From assembly GCA_000349905.1 (NCBI GenBank), contig KB722736.1:472790-536789 (forward strand): 64,000 nucleotides of DNA, written 5' to 3'. The position numbers were made by a program, and so were the translations under genes. This document shows, in pieces, positions 10,289 through 20,899 of this stretch; positions within the stretch are counted from its first letter, which is position 1, and each line of letters opens with the position of its first letter. The notes beneath the pieces were generated by a model. The model was given only the letters and a program-made list of their open reading frames with translations. It made no database searches and was not told the origin of the DNA. This stretch comes from Volvariella volvacea V23 (Eukaryota > Basidiomycota > Agaricomycetes > Agaricales > Pluteaceae).

Positions 10289-11916
10289 ATGTCATCAACA
10301 TTGAACGTACGAAAGCAAGACGCCGAGACCATTCGCGCTCAAATTGACGAGGAAATCGTCAGGCTCGAAGCTCAAATAACCCAACTACGCATCCGCCGGA
10401 ATACGCTTGCTGCCATCCTGCAACTTCCTGCTAATATCCTGCTATGGGTTATGATTGAGCACTAAAAGCAGTCCATAAAACCGCTATCGTGGGTCGGAAT
10501 AACGCACGCCTCGCGTAATCTACGAGAATTAGCTCCGCAGTCTCCTCTTCTCTGGACCTCCATTGAATGCCCGCCAATGTCGGGTGCCATCAGCACGTTC
10601 CTTTCCCGCTCCTCTTCGGCACCTCTTAGCGCCTACATATGTGTTAGGGCCTCACCTCGCTATTTGAACACCGTCGCTCTGGTGGTGGCGTCGATTAACA
10701 TACACCGTATCTCATCACTCACCCTCCAGTGTGAAGATCTGTACGATCTTGGGGTGTTAAAAGGGGTGGATATCACATCATGGTGTATATTTCTCCAAAG
10801 CACCGCTGAAGCAATTGATTTTGCGAAACTGTGGATCCGTCTATCAGAACTGGAACCCGGATTTTCAGTTGCAGGTCTTACGAACCAATGGGGGTTGCTT
10901 TAATGCGGCATTGCTCTCACGAACGTTGATTACCCTCAACATTGCCAACCCCGACCCGGGAACTTGGCCTTCCGCGCCAGGGTTTTATAGGCTTTGTCGT
11001 CGCTCAAGTGCCTCCGCCACCTAGCATTATTTGGAGTACTTTCGGAGCTGGTGAGGAATTCTGGTCAGGCCGCTGAATCCTCCCATGAAGTCATTCTACT
11101 CCCGTCTCTTGTACGACTTAAGTTATACAACGACTCTGAACAGCGATGCACCGATCTTCTCTCCCGTCTCGCCTCGCCGCAACTTTCGCGACTTTCGATC
11201 AAACTAGATCGACGTACTCCCACATCGCTGTCCTCACTTGCATACACGCTGATTCGGTTTTATTCAAGCACGACCTCAACTATCACTTCGTGTTCTTCTT
11301 CACAGAAAGATCACCTGGTACTCCGATTCGTCACCAATCTGGAACCACTTCAACAAGGATTGAGGGCCTTTTATCTCTTCGCTAACAGCGACAAGGCACT
11401 CGATGTCGTTTGGCCTACCAGTGATACTACAAACGATGAAAAATCCCTCGGCAATTTCCTCACCACTTTTTCACCCCTCTCCTGTGCAGAAACGCTGGAA
11501 TTTTACTACACGACATTTTTGCACAACCAGCTCCTTGCCACAGTTCCGCCGTGCAATTGTATCCATGATATGCACATCGACGATCCAGATTCATTCAGGG
11601 AATACTCTACTCCCTATCCGCCTGTACCACCTGTCAAGAGTCTGCAGCATCCTTCTACCCCGGGCTCCGCAGGTTGGAAATTCACATGACCAATATCACG
11701 GAGGGCTTTGGCCGTCATACCTTAGCTAGGTTCATCACTTACCGAAGCGCTTGCGGATACCCGCTCGAGCGTGTGGATTTCCACTTGGACGGTGAATGGA
11801 CACATAAAAAGGCATTGTTGCGGGACGAGATTCAGGGGATCAATGGTGTCGTTTATCATGCTAATATGTACGCAAAAATGGAATTGTTAAGTCAAGAACT
11901 TTTGCTACTTCTGTAA
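10289..11916 (+). pseudogene. F-box-like protein, family 1, decayed copy
   Basis: The copy starts at ATG 10289 with the family signature AQIDEEIVRLEAQITQLRIR and an F-box-like LPANILLWVMIEH. It then meets TAA at 10463-10465, continues in the same frame to about 10785, and shifts frame near 10785, 10990 and 11620. Each later segment still matches the family, for example DFQLQVLRTNGGCFNAALLS, TDLLSRLASPQL, VPPCNCIHDM and YRSACGYPLERVDF. The copy lies 197 bp after a similar broken gene in the same orientation, so it arose by tandem duplication. At least one stop and three frameshifts make function very unlikely. Confidence 0.85.
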
Positions 11917-12115
11917 CGACGACAAAACTAAATTATACATTTCCTCTTCTGATTCTCGAGCCGTCGTCCAACAGCTTGAGAGTGGATTCCTGGTGGCGCG
12001 TATCCCCGATTTGTGAGTATTTTTGAGTATTTTTGAGTTGCGGGGCTTCGGCACTCGCCGGCCCTCCACGGTCCGTTATAAGCAGCATTCGCCTCAATAT
12101 AGTCATCAATAAAAC

Positions 12116-12720
12116 ATGGTGAGCCTTCAATTCGCCACCACACGGTTCCCCCAGTATTAACTGCCTTGTAGGGCGTCACAATCGAGACCATTACTCCTGG
12201 AGACGGTGTCAACTTCCCGAAGAAAGGCGGTAAGTGATGCCCTGATTAACTGCGCCATCGCATCTTATCTGATGAGGGGGCGGGTCACAGACACAGTTAC
12301 GATCCATTACGTTGGGACGTTCCTCGATGGCAACAAGTTCGACTCTAGTCGTGATCGGTAAGTACTTTCTCGATCGGGAGGTGGTATTGTGGTTCTGAAT
12401 AATATGCGCAGAAATGAACCCTTTAGAACCAAGATTGGTGTCGGAGCGGTGATCAAGGGATGGGACGAGGGTAAGTTCTTTGCTACTCTGGAGTCTATCT
12501 GTTCAATCAGAGGAATGTGGCGGGGATTAGGCGTTACTCAACTCTCTGTCGGTCAAAAGGCTATTTTGACCGCGACCCCGGACTATGTGAGGATCTCCTT
12601 GTGACATTGATCAGTTATCTGATGCGAGAGCACCAGGCCTATGGCCCTCGTGGGCATCCCGCCGGAATCCCCCCTAACGCTACTTTGCGCTTCGAGGTCG
12701 AGCTGTTGGCGATCAACTAA
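12116..12720 (+). CDS. FPR1: FKBP12-type peptidyl-prolyl isomerase
   Basis: Cytosolic cis-trans prolyl isomerase, the receptor of FK506 and rapamycin. Six exons: 12116-12118 (only the ATG), 12172-12229, 12291-12357, 12412-12470, 12531-12586 and 12637-12720. They total 327 nt and give 108 residues, the usual FKBP12 length. The pocket is complete: [18 protein letters not shown] carries the Tyr, Phe, Asp and Arg positions, followed by [14 protein letters not shown] (Val-Ile and the floor Trp) and [14 protein letters not shown] with the loop Tyr, then LRFEVELL. The intron directly after the start codon is unusual but well supported, since GGCGTCACAATC continues the classic GVTIE start. Confidence 0.96.
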
Positions 12721-13242
12721 GCCTTCTTGATTTGGGAAACCTCTTGACCTTCTTGCCCAGTGCTTTTCTGTGCCCAAATTCTAAATATCGCGTGGTGATT
12801 TAGTGTCGTAGAAAGAATTTAAGATTGTACCATATATACAACGCGATCTTATGCAAGCGATAGCCGTGCTCTAGGCTAGTTCCTGCAACAAAATACTTGC
12901 CCATCTGGCCATCTCTCATTTGCCGGCCAAGAGCAAATGGGCATTCTAGACTGTAGGCTATCAGCCTACAATTAATCACGGCTTTGAAATGACGAACCTA
13001 GTATCTCTATGCGTGAACTCGCTGATGGTTATCCGTTCCGTTTGTGGGGATTACGAAGCAAAAGTGAACGTCTTTTGTCCTTCAGTTGAATGTGTATTCG
13101 TAGCAAAGCAGGCGCCCAGAACTGTTCAGGCGAATCCAGTCTGTTCCCGAACATGCCTCGTGGCCTACATAGGTATAACGTGAACTGCATCAAAATGCGC
13201 AGACAAAGGACACTAAGACCTGTTGTTTAACCTGTATCCATC
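12721..13242. other. Spacer after FKBP12
   Basis: I see no gene. It contains the FKBP12 3' flank and the promoter side of the next gene, and no clear repeat. Confidence 0.5.
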
Positions 13243-13959
13243 ATGCTGCTCCTGGCGTTAATGCTCTATCCGTTTAGCGTTCTCTTCTCCACCGTAACTT
13301 TCATTCTTTTGGCTCCAATACTCGTCCCTCTCTACGTCTTCTATTTCATCTTCTTGGCGCCAATATATTACCTATTCAAAGCCCTATTCTATCTCCTCGA
13401 CCTGACAACACAGTTCTACGTCGCCATCATCGTTGTGGTCCTGATATCGGATTTAGTGGGACGCCTCAATCTCGTCCCAACTAATAATCGAACCGAAATA
13501 AACAGGCTGAATCAGGCATTGGGAGAACGCAACGAAGAGATTCGGGCCTTGAGACGGGACTTGAACAAACTACGCGCAGAGGTTCAGGATACAAAGGGGT
13601 CGCGTCATGATGTACTACGAATAGAGTACGGGGACTTGATGGAGCCGATGGGGGCAACCAGCGACTCTGAGGAGAATACCCATCTCCAGGTTCGGAGAGG
13701 AGGGCTTTCCAGTGGATTCACATTGTATCGTTACAATTCAACTGGTAAGTTTATCACATGTCTTCAGCTTGCGATCTTTGACCAGGCTTCTGGATATCTA
13801 CAGCCTCCAGAGCACGCACTCGCTATGCGTATTGGGATTAAGCGTATTATATGGATGAATAAAAGAGGAAGAATACCTGACAAACGGGTCGTGCTGTACG
13901 GATGTGCTCAATGCCACAGCCGAATGTCCTTGAACCTACTGGGATTGCGATTAGTTTGA
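13243..13959 (+). CDS. Membrane-anchored coiled-coil protein (trio member 1)
   Basis: The N-terminal half is very hydrophobic, with two or three membrane segments carrying the repeated LAPI motif (FILLAPILVPLYV, FIFLAPIYYLF). It ends in a short helix AIIVVVLISDLVG near residue 65. A charged heptad region follows, INRLNQALGERNEEIRALRR. Membrane half and coil both resemble the minus-strand gene at 15764-16309, and the coil also resembles 16623-17961. The frame is open to 13959, but a weak 41-nt intron at 13745-13785 would replace the tail after YNSTG with a short alternative ending, so the C-terminus is uncertain. No characterised family recognised. Confidence 0.6.
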   Translation: MLLLALMLYPFSVLFSTVTFILLAPILVPLYVFYFIFLAPIYYLFKALFYLLDLTTQFYVAIIVVVLISDLVGRLNLVPTNNRTEINRLNQALGERNEEIRALRRDLNKLRAEVQDTKGSRHDVLRIEYGDLMEPMGATSDSEENTHLQVRRGGLSSGFTLYRYNSTGKFITCLQLAIFDQASGYLQPPEHALAMRIGIKRIIWMNKRGRIPDKRVVLYGCAQCHSRMSLNLLGLRLV

Positions 13960-14231
13960 TTGGTTGTGCATTTGTTCAACAACTACGAAACCCACTGCCA
14001 CTTACTATATAACCCATCTCACCAAATTGTCCGACTCGAGATGTGCCATTCGTTCACACAAAAAATAGTCCTCAAGGTTTGAGCTTTCATAGCTGTAGCA
14101 GATTGAAAGCCATTTCCAGTGGTGGCGAATACTTGCCAAATAAGGACAAGTATGATGGCGTGCAAAAAAAATCTAAGCGCCTGTGGCGGAATTTTATCAG
14201 CCTCCACCACCATCGTCAGCTCGAGCAGAAC

Positions 14232-15368
14232 ATGTCGAAACGCAAGCAATCTACCAACAAAGCTGAAGACTCGGATGACTCAGGGTCTAATGTCGTACGT
14301 TCATCTCACTATTACGCCCACCGTCTGCCATCCTCATGATCGTCTGCGACCACTCTGTACCTACCCAACGGCAGTAGAGTCTCGTCGACGTTTCATTCGA
14401 CTTCTTCGATCCCAATCCAAAGATCGACTACCATGCGCTCAAGAGACTATTCTCACAACTCTTCCAACGCGATGCGGAGCTGCTCAACGTCCACGAGTTG
14501 ACGGAGTTGGTGCTATCCCAACCCACCGTTGGAACGACGATCAAGACGGACGGACTGGAGAGTGATCCGTATGCTATTTTGACGGTTTTGAATATGCATG
14601 TGCATAAGGTACGTGAGTGGGCGTTTGTGAACCTTGACTGATTTATGAGAGACTAACGGCTTCTCTGTAGGACCACCCGGCTATCAAGGCCATAGCACAA
14701 TACATCTTATCAAAATCCGCCCCGGATCCAGCGCTTCATGCTACGCTTCAAGGTCTATTCTCACAATCAGAAAAACACGTCGGATTGGTCCTCTGTGAGA
14801 GGCTGATCAACATGCCGGTGCAAGTCATACCTCCCATGTACAAGATGCTGAAAGACGAGATGCAATGGGCTATAGACGATGTGAGTTCCTTCATTCCTTC
14901 TCACCACGAGTGCCCTGCATCTCAACTCTTTAGGGCGAACCATATACGTTCTCGCATCTCATAATTATATCGAGGTCGTATCACCTAACGGCTGAAGAGG
15001 AGTCGTCAATCTCAACCAACACGCCCGTCAAACCCTCTGCCTCAAAACGTGCCAAAAAGGCAGCCGCAAATGCAGCCACTGGTATAAACCGCCCAACCGA
15101 TGGGTTGTACCCGTTCCATCCAGAAGACGAGTGTACAAAGCAGGTTCGTATGCCATATGTGTCCCCCCAGCCTCCGGATTCCTGTCTCACAGGATTTTTC
15201 TATTAGTTTGCGACACATACCTTGAATTACCCGTACAGTAACAATAACGAACCGAGGGAGAAGGACTCGTTTGGATTGGATGTTCGCGGCAGGGTAATGC
15301 TTGTGCCAGGGGGGCGATTTGAGGAGTTGATAACCCGGATGCAAGCGGAATACGGTGTACAGCAGTAG
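14232..15368 (+). CDS. BCP1: Bcp1/BCCIP family protein
   Basis: Nuclear protein of the Bcp1/BCCIP family. In yeast it supports nuclear export of the lipid kinase Mss4 and chaperones ribosomal protein Rpl23; that is family knowledge. Five exons, all joined in phase 0: 14232-14294, 14378-14608, 14671-14880, 14934-15143 and 15207-15368. They total 876 nt, 291 residues, the usual size. Hallmarks seen: SLVDVSFDFFDPNPKIDYHA near residue 22, QYILSKSAP, KHVGLVLCERLINMPVQVIP in the centre, and FHPEDECTKQFATHTLNYPY followed by GRMLVPGGRFEELI at the C-terminus. The linker SASKRAKKAAA is a likely nuclear signal. Confidence 0.93.
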
Positions 15369-15763
15369 TGTGTTTCCTTTATGCTATGCACGTCGTTGAC
15401 CTTCTTTGGTACTGTGTGAAATGGATGATTCATGGCAAAGACTATCTATAAGGTTGAGTACATTACACTATGCGAAGAATCCGAGTCATTCGAAACCCTA
15501 CTGTTCACAACATTCGTTCATCAATTGGGAGAGAGGGGGTCGTCTAGTAAGTGGTAGCAGATATCACGTTGAACTATTCATGTCTATCAAATCAAAAGCA
15601 AAACACGTAGGAATGGCAGGTCCGATAGCCTGTAATCATGGTAGGTCGAACGTGGGTTGCCACAGAGCCGAATAAGAAAACCTTTGGCTCGCGCCTCTCA
15701 CACTCACATCACCGAGACCCACAGGCCTGAACCCAACAGCACGAGGCTTCCTCCAACTCGGGG
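15369..15763. other. Convergent spacer
   Basis: This lies between the ends of bcp1 and the minus-strand coiled-coil gene. No gene seen; probably the 3' ends of both transcripts. Confidence 0.5.
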
Positions 15764-16309
15764 TCACTGCGCCGTCAGACCCACCTGCAGACGTGCATTC
15801 TGCCCGCGCAATTCCTTTACCTCCTCCTCCAACATCTTGTATGCCATTTGCAATGCACAGAGAGACTCCTCCTTGATTTGGGCGTCTGTTCTGAGTTTAT
15901 CCAGGTCACGCTTGAGTGCTTGGTTCTCCTCCTCGCGCTCCTCCAACGCTTGGATTAGCTTGTCGATTTCGTCCTGATTTTGCCAATAATTCCCAATTGG
16001 CAGCGCCAGTGCATGTCCCTCAGAACCGGAGTCGGAGCCGGAGCCGCATAAGAGAGCTAGCGTGACGGTGAAGAGCCAGAATACGACCGATGGATCGAAA
16101 AAGTGCACGACGTAGGAGAGGGTCCTGGTTACGATGAAAATAGGCGCCAGGCAGACGGAGAATACGAGTGAGACGGGGATGAATATTGGCGCTAGGAAGA
16201 CCAAAAATGCCATGGAGAGAGGCTTGTATATGAATGCCAGTAAGGCAAAGAAGGACGTGACGGAGAAGAGGGCTTTGAACAGGAAGGATAGCGGTGCCAA
16301 GAGGAGCAT
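15764..16309 (-). CDS. Membrane-anchored coiled-coil protein (trio member 2)
   Basis: Single exon, 181 residues. Residues 1-90 are almost wholly hydrophobic, with MLLLAPLSFLFKALFSV and two LAPI-bearing helices (FLVFLAPIFIPV, VCLAPIFIVTRTL). A short Gly/Ser linker leads to a coiled coil from about residue 112 to the end, IDKLIQALEEREEENQALKR then DLDKLRTDAQIKEESL and MLEEEVKELRGQNARL. Start MLLLA and coil match the plus-strand gene at 13243, so the two are paralogs. A signal-anchored or polytopic membrane protein with a cytosolic coil is inferred. No known domain recognised. Confidence 0.75.
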   Translation of the reverse strand: MLLLAPLSFLFKALFSVTSFFALLAFIYKPLSMAFLVFLAPIFIPVSLVFSVCLAPIFIVTRTLSYVVHFFDPSVVFWLFTVTLALLCGSGSDSGSEGHALALPIGNYWQNQDEIDKLIQALEEREEENQALKRDLDKLRTDAQIKEESLCALQMAYKMLEEEVKELRGQNARLQVGLTAQ

Positions 16310-16353
16310 GATTGTGGATGTGGATAAAGCGCTGAGATTTTGATGTCTCCGTG

Positions 16354-16361
16354 TATATATA
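16354..16361 (-). promoter_or_regulatory. TATA box before the 16309 gene
   Basis: TATATATA lies about 45-52 nt upstream of the ATG at 16309 on the minus strand, the best TATA candidate in the otherwise featureless 16310-16622 interval. Position and sequence fit; function is inferred. Confidence 0.45.
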
Positions 16362-16622
16362 ATTTTTCATTTAGACTGCGAGGATGAACAAGGCCATGAG
16401 GCGTTAACGTGGGGGCCGTTGACAGCGAAGCTCGGGAGGAGTCAAGTTCACCGATGTCATGAGAATACAATTGGAGAATGACAACAAAACAGAAGCAGAA
16501 AGAAGCGGACGTAGGAAAGGGTACAAAGCGCAAGGTAGCCTCAGTCCATGCAAAACACAATAACGAGCCTGGTATCCAGAGATGACAAAGAAGAGGTTCT
16601 CAAAAAGAATCGATACCAGTGT

Positions 16623-17961
16623 TTAAATACGAGGGGAGCCCACCAAAAGTTGTTGCATCTCCAACAAGAGCAATACTTTAGGCTTGAGCAGGATGGTGCC
16701 CTTGAGCTCGGAACCCTGCTTCTCCCACCGGACTAGGCCAAGGTCCGTAGTGGCGATGATTTCCTCCCCATCCTTTCCTTGTGTATCTGCCTCCATCACA
16801 GCAGAGTCGTGTTTCTCCCCTGGTGATACATAGGTCATCTCATAGTCGCATGATGTGAATCCTTCTCCGAGCGCTTGGTTGAGACGCTGCGCAGATTTGA
16901 CAACGGATTCGACGTTACCCGAAAGCGCTGTAGCGAAGCTTTCTTGTATTTGTTGTGCGCCTAGAGTGCACCCCGCAGCCACAAGGATAGCGGTGAGTGC
17001 TTCTCGGAGGTTGGTTGTCAAGTACGCTTCCGCAGATGAAACCTCGTGAGCATACTTCCAGGTCAGCGCTCGCCACCTCCCGGATATAGCTGCTTCCTCT
17101 GTCAATAGCATTATTAATACAGCGAAATACAGGGAGAGAAATGAAAAAACCTGAAGCGCGCATCCTTTCGTACAGCTCTCTGATAGATTGTCCGGCGTCA
17201 CTGCCGATTTGAAGTCTTCCTGTAGACCATGCAGCGATGAACTGCGTGCAAAGATGGCACATGATGGACTGGAAAGCGATTTGACACACAAAGGGGTCAT
17301 TGTGGGCTGCTGAAAGCGCCGCCACCAGTTCAGCACCAAGGACTCCTGCTACCCGTTCTTTGACGACCTCCTTCAAGTCCGCTTCCTCAACGGCAACGAC
17401 TGCATTGTTTGGCTTGAATTGGAATTCGTTGGGATCCGCTAGTCGTGCTGCAAATTGATAGATTTCATTGTTGAGTTCTTCCACTGCTTTGATAACGTCT
17501 TGTCCGGATAGTTTGTCCGCCTTGCCCAGGTATGCTTCCGCCGCCTTCCACTCGTCGGTGCGTTGCGCAAGAAGGGTATGTACCTGCGCGTGTTTGGCGT
17601 GTACTGCTGTGAGCTCTGCCTTCAGAGATTGTATCTCGTTTGTGGCTGCTCTCAGCCTATCCTCTAGCTGCTCCCTCTCTCCGGTCAACTGGTCCCGCTC
17701 TCCATTCAACTGATCTATTTGCCGCTTCAATCTCCTGTTGTCCGCCTGCAACGTCTCCTCCTTGTTCCGAGCGTCATTTCGTCGTCTCTGTAGGTCCTGT
17801 CGCAATCCCTCGATTTCATCGTCACGGTCCCTCAACGACTGCCTCAGGTGGGCGACCTCGCTTTGCGCATTCTGACGATCATCTGGTCTGTCGACGGCAA
17901 AGATGATTATGCCAAGAATCAACGCTAGACCGAGGGCATAGACGACGTATTCGTGCGACAT
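16623..17961 (-). CDS. Membrane-anchored long coiled-coil protein (trio member 3)
   Basis: Two exons, 17961-17151 and 17098-16623, with a 52-nt intron (17099-17150). The splice reads RMRASEEAAISGRWRALTW and gives about 428 residues. MSHEYVVYALGLALILGIII forms one N-terminal membrane segment. A coiled coil of about 120 residues follows (LRQSLRDRDDEIEGLRQDLQ, then REQLEDRLRAATNEIQSL), and then a mostly helical domain with DPNEFQFKPNNAVVAVEEAD and WRALTWKYAHEVSSAEAYL. The coil start resembles trio members 1 and 2. The globular half resembles hypothetical proteins common in mushrooms, from memory. The Met at 17961 starts the hydrophobic helix directly. Function unknown. Confidence 0.78.
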
Positions 17962-18461
17962 TGATGGCACTAACTGTAATGGGTTCGGAGAATTGGGGGA
18001 TGCTGGCAGCGTTCTGCTGAGATATTTGACATAATGCTGTTACGATTGCTCGGGAGCACCATGAGGTGTAAACGTGTGAATCGTGACTGCGCTAAACACT
18101 GGGAAGCGCCCATCAGGGTCTGTGCCACCCAAAAAGGAACTTGTCCGCAGGCGCAGAAAGAAACACGTTTTGGCTGCTACGATACACTTATCCACAGGAA
18201 AACTCGCTTAATATGAGGGCGCAACACCAAGAAAACGACAAGCATAGCTGGGAAAGCTGCGCAGCATTGCCCGACCGCCAAATCCCGATAGATTATCTAT
18301 CATCAGTGAGAATAGGGAACCTATAGACGTGATAGAACCTTTGCAAAATCAAAGAGGTACGTTGATAGCTGTCTGTGCGCCTTGTTCAGGGAACAATGAC
18401 ATGAACGTCATCTTATGCGATCCAAGGCACTGAAGATCAGGAAAGCCAACAAGTTACAGCC
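17962..18461. other. Spacer with no visible gene
   Basis: Nothing supported here beyond the probable promoters of the two divergent neighbours. Confidence 0.45.
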
Positions 18462-19976
18462 ATGCGCACTCAAATCGACGATGAAATCGCAAAACTTGAA
18501 GCCCAGATTGTCCAACTTCGCATTCGCCGAAATACACTTGCTCCCATCGCGCGACTCCCTGAAGTTGTTCTCTTGCAGATTATGGTAGAATATCAAACCC
18601 AACACAGGCATTCAAGGTCGGAGTTGGGATGGAGATCGATCCAATGGATTACGATCACCCATGTATCGCATGGCCTGCGAGCCTTAGCACTGGAGTATCC
18701 CCTTCTTTGGATCACCATAAATCCGTTCATTCCAGTCAAGTGGATTGGTCTATTCTTTTCCCGCACTCGTCCAGCACTTCTTGACGTGGAGATAAGGTTC
18801 CATCATAAACAAGACTATTTCGACACTCTTATTCTTCTGCTGTCACCCGAGGTGCACCGTGTCTCCTCTCTTGTTTGTCATCACCCAGGAGTGATTGGCG
18901 GAAAAAGCTGGGGACCAGACTATGGAATCAACTTTTCAAAGGCACCGCTCAAGTATTTGGAGCTCTGGGACTGCAGGTCGTTGTGTCAAAATTGGAAACC
19001 GGAGTTTCAGTTGCAATTTCTAAAAATTACGACCAGCGCTTTCAATTCGACTCTGCTTTCTCAAGACTTGATTGAGCTGGAGGTCATTCGCCCAGATCCT
19101 GAGACTATACCGTCGAAGCCCATATTTCTCGATATGCTATCCTCGCTCACAAATCTTCGCAGGTTGAACTAAGTACATGTGTTCGGGCCTACAAGGACAA
19201 GACCTAGCACTAATCTCTCACTTGGTCCGATATCCTTCCCCTCCCTCTTACGAATCGAGTCTTGTGAAAGTGCACCAGAAGACTGCATAGACCTTCTCTC
19301 CCGTGTAGCTGTACCGCGTCTCTAGGAAATCCTGGTCAATGTCGCTTCGCATTCACCCACTTCACTGCCGCTGCTGATTGCGACATTGACTTTTATGTGG
19401 TCGAGAATGGACATTCCGAATTCCTGTTGCTGGCAAGGGGGTTGCATGGAATTGAGACTGCTTACATTTAGCCTAGAGCAAGAAAACTACCATCGTGCCC
19501 GGCTCTTTCCTCATGACAGGCAGATTTCCTCCATCGAGTGGAAAACTCCATTGAATGGAGAAGACGATATCTCTCCCGGTAGCCTTTTAGGCATGTTTTC
19601 ACACCTCTCTGGGCTGGACACATTGTGGCTCAGAACACCTGATGCACATATTCGGTTCCTCAACCACATCCATTCGTGCGATTGCATTTACGATATGCAA
19701 ATGGAAAGCGCCCGCCCCTGTGCCACATGCCGGAAATCCGTGAAGTCGTTCTATCCAGGGCTTCGCACCTTGCAATTTTTTATCGAGGATATTGAAGGCT
19801 TCAGTGAACACACCCTGCAAAGATTTTTGATTTATAGAGGTGCTTGTGGATGGCCTGTTGAACAAGTCGCGGTTGTATTCGAAGGAGAAGAAACATTGGA
19901 AAAGCGGCAATTGTTCAATGTACTACAGGGGATGGATAGAGTCATTAGTTGTTACGATAAGATGAGAATGGATTAA
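18462..19976 (+). pseudogene. F-box-like protein, family 1, two in-frame stops
   Basis: ATG 18462 opens MRTQIDDEIAKLEAQIVQLR, an F-box-like RLPEVVLLQIMVEYQ and Leu-rich repeats. The frame is broken by TAA at 19170-19172 and TAG at 19323-19325. It is otherwise open, in the same frame, to 19976 with family blocks DDISPGSLLGMFSHLSGLD, CDCIYDMQM, SFYPGLRTLQF and YRGACGWPVEQVAVVFEG. Alignment with the minus-strand paralog at 59-61 kb puts Leu at the TAA position (LRELDLV against LRRLN*V) and Ser at the TAG position (HLSEIL against RL*EIL). The stops are therefore substitutions, not splice artefacts. The first 236 codons could still be translated alone. Confidence 0.78.
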
Positions 19977-20039
19977 GAATTGAACTAGCACAAGCAGAAT
20001 ATTAGTTGCTGGAGTTTAGATTTTTTTTACCCTTTTTTG

Positions 20040-20690
20040 CTAGTGCGTGTGTACATCGCTACCTACCACTTGTGAAGTGACCCAGAAAGTGAGAAAAGCG
20101 ACCGAAAAGTTACACAAGAGAGCTAAGCAAAGCACAACAAAGAGGATGGTAGGCCGAGAGGTACGAGTGAAGTCAACAGCAGTAAATTCGATTGGAATGC
20201 GAAAGGTGATTGTCATTGTCAAATATGCCATCGCTGTTGCGAAACATTTCCAAAATTGCTTACCATTACCCCACAAGATTAAATCAAATGTCGCAAGACG
20301 GAAGGATAGTTAAAAGTCTCGTACTATGGCAATAAATACGCCGACGAGGTCAGCCCGCCACTCGCCCGCAGCACGATATGTCCTAATCCAATCGGATAAC
20401 CCAGGCTCGAAGTGCCAACAAAGCTCATCCATAATCAATACCGCGAAGGTTCGAGACATTTTGGAGGGTAGTGTTATTCAAGGCGATGAGGACTGAAAGG
20501 CGATTTGGGGAACTAATTGGCAAGAAGCTTTTCCAAACGACGCATCTTCGAGAGTGTTGATCGTAGTGCGTTGGGATGAAGGTGGTCTGTTTGGGCTGCG
20601 AGTATCGAGAATCGCCGTAATGCTCATGTAATCGAGCGCAGCCAAACAATAATTTGGGGGTTGATAACTGCCTTCCACTTTCTGCATAGT
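20040..20690 (-). pseudogene. Remnant of an unrecognised membrane-protein gene
   Basis: Short open segments on the minus strand, TLEDASFGKASCQLVPQIAF (about 20550-20480) and a hydrophobic MAYLTMTITFRIPIEFTAVD (about 20230-20170) followed by a likely membrane helix, match a second locus at 48545-48765 in the same order. No continuous gene can be built, so I treat it as a decayed copy. The parent family is not recognised. Confidence 0.5.
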
Positions 20691-20899
20691 GAGCGTTAGT
20701 ATCCTCGTAATTTTTGTGGGATAGTCTCGGAAAATCTTCCGATTTCGATGGCGCTCCCTTAAGCAGAAATGCTAGATTAAATAGTAGTGATGGTGTAATC
20801 GAGATTTCAATTGCATCTAATATCCCTAACTTGCAGCTTTCAATTGGGATTTAATCGCTCGAGATATTCAACTGTTGCGCATTAAAAAAGTGCCGTGGC

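Noticed and set aside
12000..12045. gagtattttt repeated near the FKBP12 promoter
   Set aside because: Only two 10-bp units; too short to call a repeat array or a specific regulatory site.
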